A DNA stretch of 64,000 bases from Blastomyces gilchristii SLH14081. Lineage: Eukaryota; Ascomycota; Eurotiomycetes; Onygenales; Ajellomycetaceae. The notes below the pieces were generated by a model. The model searched no databases, was not told the DNA's origin, and was given only the letters and a program-made list of their open reading frames with translations. Shown here piece by piece: positions 60,746-64,000 of this stretch. The stretch's first letter is position 1, and the number at the start of each line of letters is the position of its first letter. The position numbers were made by a program, and so were the translations under genes. The DNA lies in the NCBI RefSeq assembly GCF_000003855.2, contig NW_003101664.1, positions 1 through 64,000 of the forward strand, in the 5' to 3' direction.

Positions 60746-61197
60746 TAGAAAAGATATTTATTTTGATAATTTCTTGTTAATTATACAATGTCTATTATTA
60801 TATTACTGTGTTATTATATCAGTATATTATTCTATCACTATATCATTATATCACTATCTGTTATTATTATATAACTTCAGTGATAATCACTTCTTCTTTT
60901 ATTTCTTTAAGTGAAGAGTAGTCTTCTTTAAATCTGATTCATCACTCTCATTTCTTTTCTCACATCTCATCTGTTCACATACATAACATTTATCTGAGTA
61001 TGAAGTTTTTCTCTAATAAGTGAAGCAGCATTAATCAGATGCTCTTTCACTCACTGCTCTTCATATACTCTCTTTTAAGATATTCTAGAATCACACTGAT
61101 ATGATAACTATAAATCACTTCATAGACAGAATTATCACACTCTGAAGAAGTCTACACTTCTTATCAGTTTTTAGACATGCTATCAGATGTGATTCAA
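60746..61197 (-). other. X-2 5' leader
   Basis: Between the 5' LTR and gag; very AT-rich, with TATATCA repeats near 60820-60860. No gene seen. Confidence 0.5.
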
Positions 61198-61363
61198 AGA
61201 TTACTTAAGTCAGCATACAATTACAGGTGTACACCGGCTTCTTATATATTGTAATATCATACACTAAATTAATTAGTGGCCGCTATGGCCCTCTCTACAC
61301 TCGTAAGCTAGTTCGGAAGCGGCCGCGTTATTATCCGACGGTCGTACGTTCTTCCGAACCACA
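61198..61363 (-). repeat. X-2 5' LTR
   Basis: 166 bp. The outer half is unmutated (GTTCGGAAGCGGCCGCG, CCGACGGTCGTACG). On the minus strand a TATATAAGAAG promoter-like motif lies mid-LTR. Confidence 0.9.
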
Positions 61364-61795
61364 CTTGAGAGATAATAAGGGGCTTATTCTGATGTTTTCT
61401 AGTGAGTAAATGTCTTTGTGGTGCAGCTGCGGCCTCTGTGACTGTTAGAAAAGCCAGGTTGAAGGCAGTGATGTCAATGAGCTGCAGGAGCACTGCTCTC
61501 ATTGTCACATCTTCTCCTGCTTCTCTTGCAGCCATGGTGGTAGTTGCTGTGCCTTGCAGTGAGGTGTTGTCTCTTCTGCCAGCTGGTGCATCTGCATCTG
61601 GTCTGTTCCCTGCTCTTCTCACTGCTATTGCAACGCCGCCTCTCCCCCCAGTCAATACAGTGGTGTATGACCTCATGTGGTCATTCAGAGAGGAACCCGG
61701 GGAGAGCTTGATTTCAGAGACAGTGACTCTGAGAAGCTCAATCTGTAGTTCCTCTCCCGCGGCACATCTGAGCTCTGCTCAGACTGCTGCTGAGT
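61364..61795 (-). pseudogene. GypB-2 ORF3, broken by X-2 and W2
   Basis: Homologous to the 176-residue ORF of GypB-1 (21277-21807). It is open from about 61770 to the X-2 junction. The C-terminal one or two codons are replaced by X-2 sequence and the N-terminus is removed by W2. Shared motifs are LQIELLRVTVSEIKLS, SLQGTATTT and NKPLIIS. GC-rich and nearly free of RIP, so it is the better guide to the original protein. Confidence 0.65.
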
Positions 61796-62164
61796 TAGAC
61801 TGACTGTGTGACTGTGTCTGAGACCAGAATCAAACTTTACAGTTATTACATTGTCTAAAAGCATTACTTCTGATCATGATTTATGTTCATTACATTGATC
61901 TCAAATCATGTTATTTCAAATATTAAAGATCTCAGATTCACTTTTCAAATAAAAATCTAGTCTTAGATAAAGAATATATTTAAATTCTTAATCACATTTT
62001 CATTCTGATCTCATTATTGAAAATGATATTAAATGAGATCATGAAATCATTTCTTACTTACATAATATTATAACATAGTGCTCATTTGTTGAAAATTCAA
62101 TAGAGAGTGTTATTAAATATTATTACTTTTTTAAACACAGATTATAATTAATATCATTTTAATT

Positions 62165-62560
62165 AAAAAAAAAAAATATAAAATATAAAAAATAATAAAA
62201 AAATAAAAAACAAAACAACAAGAAAAAATCACAATAAAAAAAAAAAAAAAAAAAAAAAGAGAAAGAAAAAAAGAGAAAGAAAGAGAAAGAAAAAAAGAGA
62301 AAGAAAGAGAAAGAAAAAAAGAGAAAGAAAGAGAAAGAAAAAAAGAGAAAGAAAGAGAAAGAAAAAAAGAGAAAGAAAGAGAAAGAAAAAAAGAGAAAGA
62401 AAGAGAAAGAAAAAAAGAGAAAGAAAGAGAAAGAAAAAAAGAGAAAGAAAGAGAAAGAAAAAAAGAGAAAGAAAGAGAAAGAAAAAAAGAGAAAGAAAGA
62501 GAAAGAAAAAAAAAATAAAAAAAAAAATAAAAAAATAAAAAAAAATTAAAAAAAAATTAA
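62165..62560. repeat. GA-rich satellite in W2
   Basis: A-rich flanks around a regular array (about 62257-62507) of a 24-nt unit composed of GAGAAAGAAA, GAGAAAG and an A run, repeated roughly ten times. The minus frame 62229-62594 (Phe/Leu repeats) is a by-product of this array, whose period is a multiple of 3. Confidence 0.95.
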
Positions 62561-63654
62561 GATTGCAGAGCTGTAGTACTCTTAAAATACTCACTTCTCA
62601 GAGTCTTTATAATATTTATTATTAACTGTATATCTCTCACAGTGAGAGTAACACAGTCATGATAAGTTATTATCTTAATATTATCTAATAAATAATCAGT
62701 ATATATCTATATAAATATGAATAATTAGAAAATATACATTTAAAAAGTGTGATCAGAGTGAACTCTGCTATCACTTGAATAATATCAAGAATAGAATACT
62801 GAAATCAATGATTTTCTTCATTGATTTCACAGACAAGATGTATGAAGATAATCTTAAGAAATATAAGATTCTCTAACTTCTGATAGAAATGAATCTTATG
62901 AAGAGACTCTATTTTCATCATATCAGAGACTGAGTATTATTAAAAAGCATTACTTTAATACACATGCACTTACTACAGTGATTCATTCTCTGTACATATA
63001 ACTGAGAGTTATAGCTTTCTCATGCTACATGACTCTCTCTGAGATGCTGCTACTGATTTGCAACTTATACAGTCTCTCAGTTCAGTATATACTGTGTATA
63101 TACAGTTCTGTGTACTGAGGCTATATTGATCATTATGGCCTAGTATGATACTCACTTTTCACAGGCTATGTTTTGTTTAATTGAGAGAGAAGAAGGACAT
63201 AACTGCTATTTTATTTGAGAGAGAAATAAGTAATTGAATCTGTAGAAGATAATTTGATTTCTTCTGTATTTAAAATTTGATTAGTCTATACTCTTTAATT
63301 TAAGAGTTTCTGAGAGTGTTTTAATAGTTTTCATATCAGCTTGAAATTAGTAATTGATTAAAGAAGAGAAAAGAGAGAAGAAAGAAATAAGAATAACTTA
63401 TCTTTATAATATGAAAATAGAGAATTACTGTAATTATTTACTCTAGTAACAAAGATCTGTTTTCTGCATGTATCTCTGATACAGATTATATAATAACTGT
63501 ATATAAAGAATATCAACAGTGTATGTATTGAATGAAGATGATATTATTATATAATACTGTAGCTATTTCTGTACATTGCTGAAAGCTGTTAATACTTTCT
63601 TTAAGTCTCTTTATATTTGATAAGTCAGTAATATATTTTAATACACTCTCTCTT
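62561..63654. other. W2 interior without recognisable genes
   Basis: Counterpart of 47513-48607; transitions dominate between the copies. Nothing recognised. Confidence 0.5.
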
Positions 63655-63726
63655 TTATTATTATTATTATTATCATCATCATTATCATTATCATTACTAT
63701 TATTATTATTATTATCATCATTATTA

Positions 63727-63765
<39 letters not shown>

Positions 63766-63771
63766 TATTTC
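63655..63771. repeat. (ATT/ATC)n microsatellite in W2
   Basis: Imperfect trinucleotide array homologous to 48608-48702 and longer. Confidence 0.9.
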
Positions 63772-64000
63772 TGATCACCTCTTCTGTCTTCATCTCTCTT
63801 CAACACTTACTGAAATCAATTATGTTATTCTTCTTCAAATATTCTGTGATTCTGTGAATCATCAAGGCGCGTGAGCACTATCACAGATTGAAGAAAGAGA
63901 AGAAGAAGATGTTTAAGTGAGAGAAGACAGATTGTAAGATATGTTATAATACCTTGAAGAGACTCTGTAAGAGAGTAGAATAATAATGATTTTAAGTAAC
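63772..64000. other. W2 right part, incomplete
   Basis: Counterpart of 48703-48940, with the Lys/Arg-rich plus-strand frame containing AAGGCGCGTGAGCAC. Cut by the window end. Confidence 0.5.

Larger units (their letters stand above)
53076..61363 (-). mobile_element. X-2, complete Ty3/Gypsy element X
   Basis: 8.29 kb. LTRs at 53076-53251 and 61198-61363 have near-palindromic termini (TGTGATTC, GAACCACA). TSD is 4 bp, CTTG (53072-53075, 61364-61367), inside GypB-2 ORF3. Minus orientation: gag, protease, RT, RNase H and integrase in order, then about 2.9 kb of unknown sequence before the 3' LTR. X-1 at the left end of the window is a partial copy. One assembly gap lies at 55918-56017. Confidence 0.9.
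52114..61795 (-). mobile_element. GypB-2, 3' part of a GypB copy, split by X-2
   Basis: 3' LTR (52114-52657) and internal sequence 52658-53075, continued at 61364-61795 after X-2. It aligns with GypB-1 20328-21790. W2 interrupts it at 61796, so the rest lies outside the window. The left flank ATTAT (52109-52113) would be one TSD copy. Confidence 0.88.
61796..64000 (+). mobile_element. W2, second copy of W, runs off the window
   Basis: Begins TAGACTGACTGTGTGACTGT after TGCTGAGT (putative TSD copy) inside GypB-2. It aligns with W1 from 46961 to about 48940 over its whole length. The GA-rich tract is much longer than in W1. The right end is outside the window. Confidence 0.75.

Noticed and set aside
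62229..62594. 121-codon Phe/Leu-rich minus-strand ORF
   Set aside because: It is the translation of a GA-rich satellite with a 24-nt period, open because the period is a multiple of three.
1..64000. Mitochondrial DNA because of extreme AT content
   Set aside because: No mitochondrial genes. The sequence is nested nuclear LTR elements with RIP-type transitions, and unmutated islands have normal GC.

Overview
The window is almost entirely a nest of dead transposable elements from an AT-rich, gene-poor compartment, most likely of a filamentous ascomycete (Pezizomycotina). Aligned repeat copies differ mainly by C-to-T/G-to-A transitions, CpG is nearly absent from the mutated parts, and nonsense codons lie mostly where Trp or Gln codons are expected. 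Together this is the signature of repeat-induced point mutation (RIP). I found no host protein gene, rRNA or functional tRNA gene. Two assembly gaps are present (32719-32859 and 55918-56017). Family names used here (GypA, GypB, X, R, Z, Y, W, V) are local labels.

Layout. (1) 1-19675: a truncated Ty3/Gypsy chromovirus copy, GypA-4 (minus), is split by X-1, whose 3' LTR is split by the full-length GypA-1 (3030-10601), which carries an unmutated solo LTR of family R. The GypA-4 LTR is split by a Y MITE (11431-19585), itself split by full-length GypA-3 (11823-19466), which holds a tRNA-derived SINE (12877-13256). (2) 19676-28411: a GypB LTR piece, then R-1 (minus), split in its leader by full-length GypB-1 (20328-28136). 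(3) 28412-33190: a GypA LTR remnant split by Y-2 (itself split by the short LTR element Z-1) and by a deleted Ty1/Copia element (30305-33157). (4) 33251-about 50100: the deepest nest. R-2 is split by Z-2 (33856-45735), split by DNA transposon V (33917-44348), split by GypA-2 (35007-42770), split by Y-3 (39901-40406). The R-2 gag then resumes at 45741 and is cut by W1, which holds Y-4. (5) About 50560-52113: the 3' part of a LINE with RNase H. (6) 52114-64000: GypB-2 (minus) split by full-length Ty3/Gypsy X-2 (53076-61363, minus) and then cut by W2, which runs off the end.

Most nesting steps are supported by target-site duplications (TSDs): 5 bp for GypA, GypB, R and Z, 4 bp for X-2, 8 bp for Y and V, 14 bp for the SINE. 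The insertion order can therefore be read directly. After removing nested inserts the three complete GypA copies are 7248, 7250 and 7250 bp, all with 258-bp LTRs and the same 1642-codon gag-pol frame without net indels. Copies that stay GC-richer (the R solo LTR, Y-3, parts of Z-1, the SINE head, the outer tips of GypA LTRs) are either younger than the RIP episode or were too short or too marginal to be mutated.
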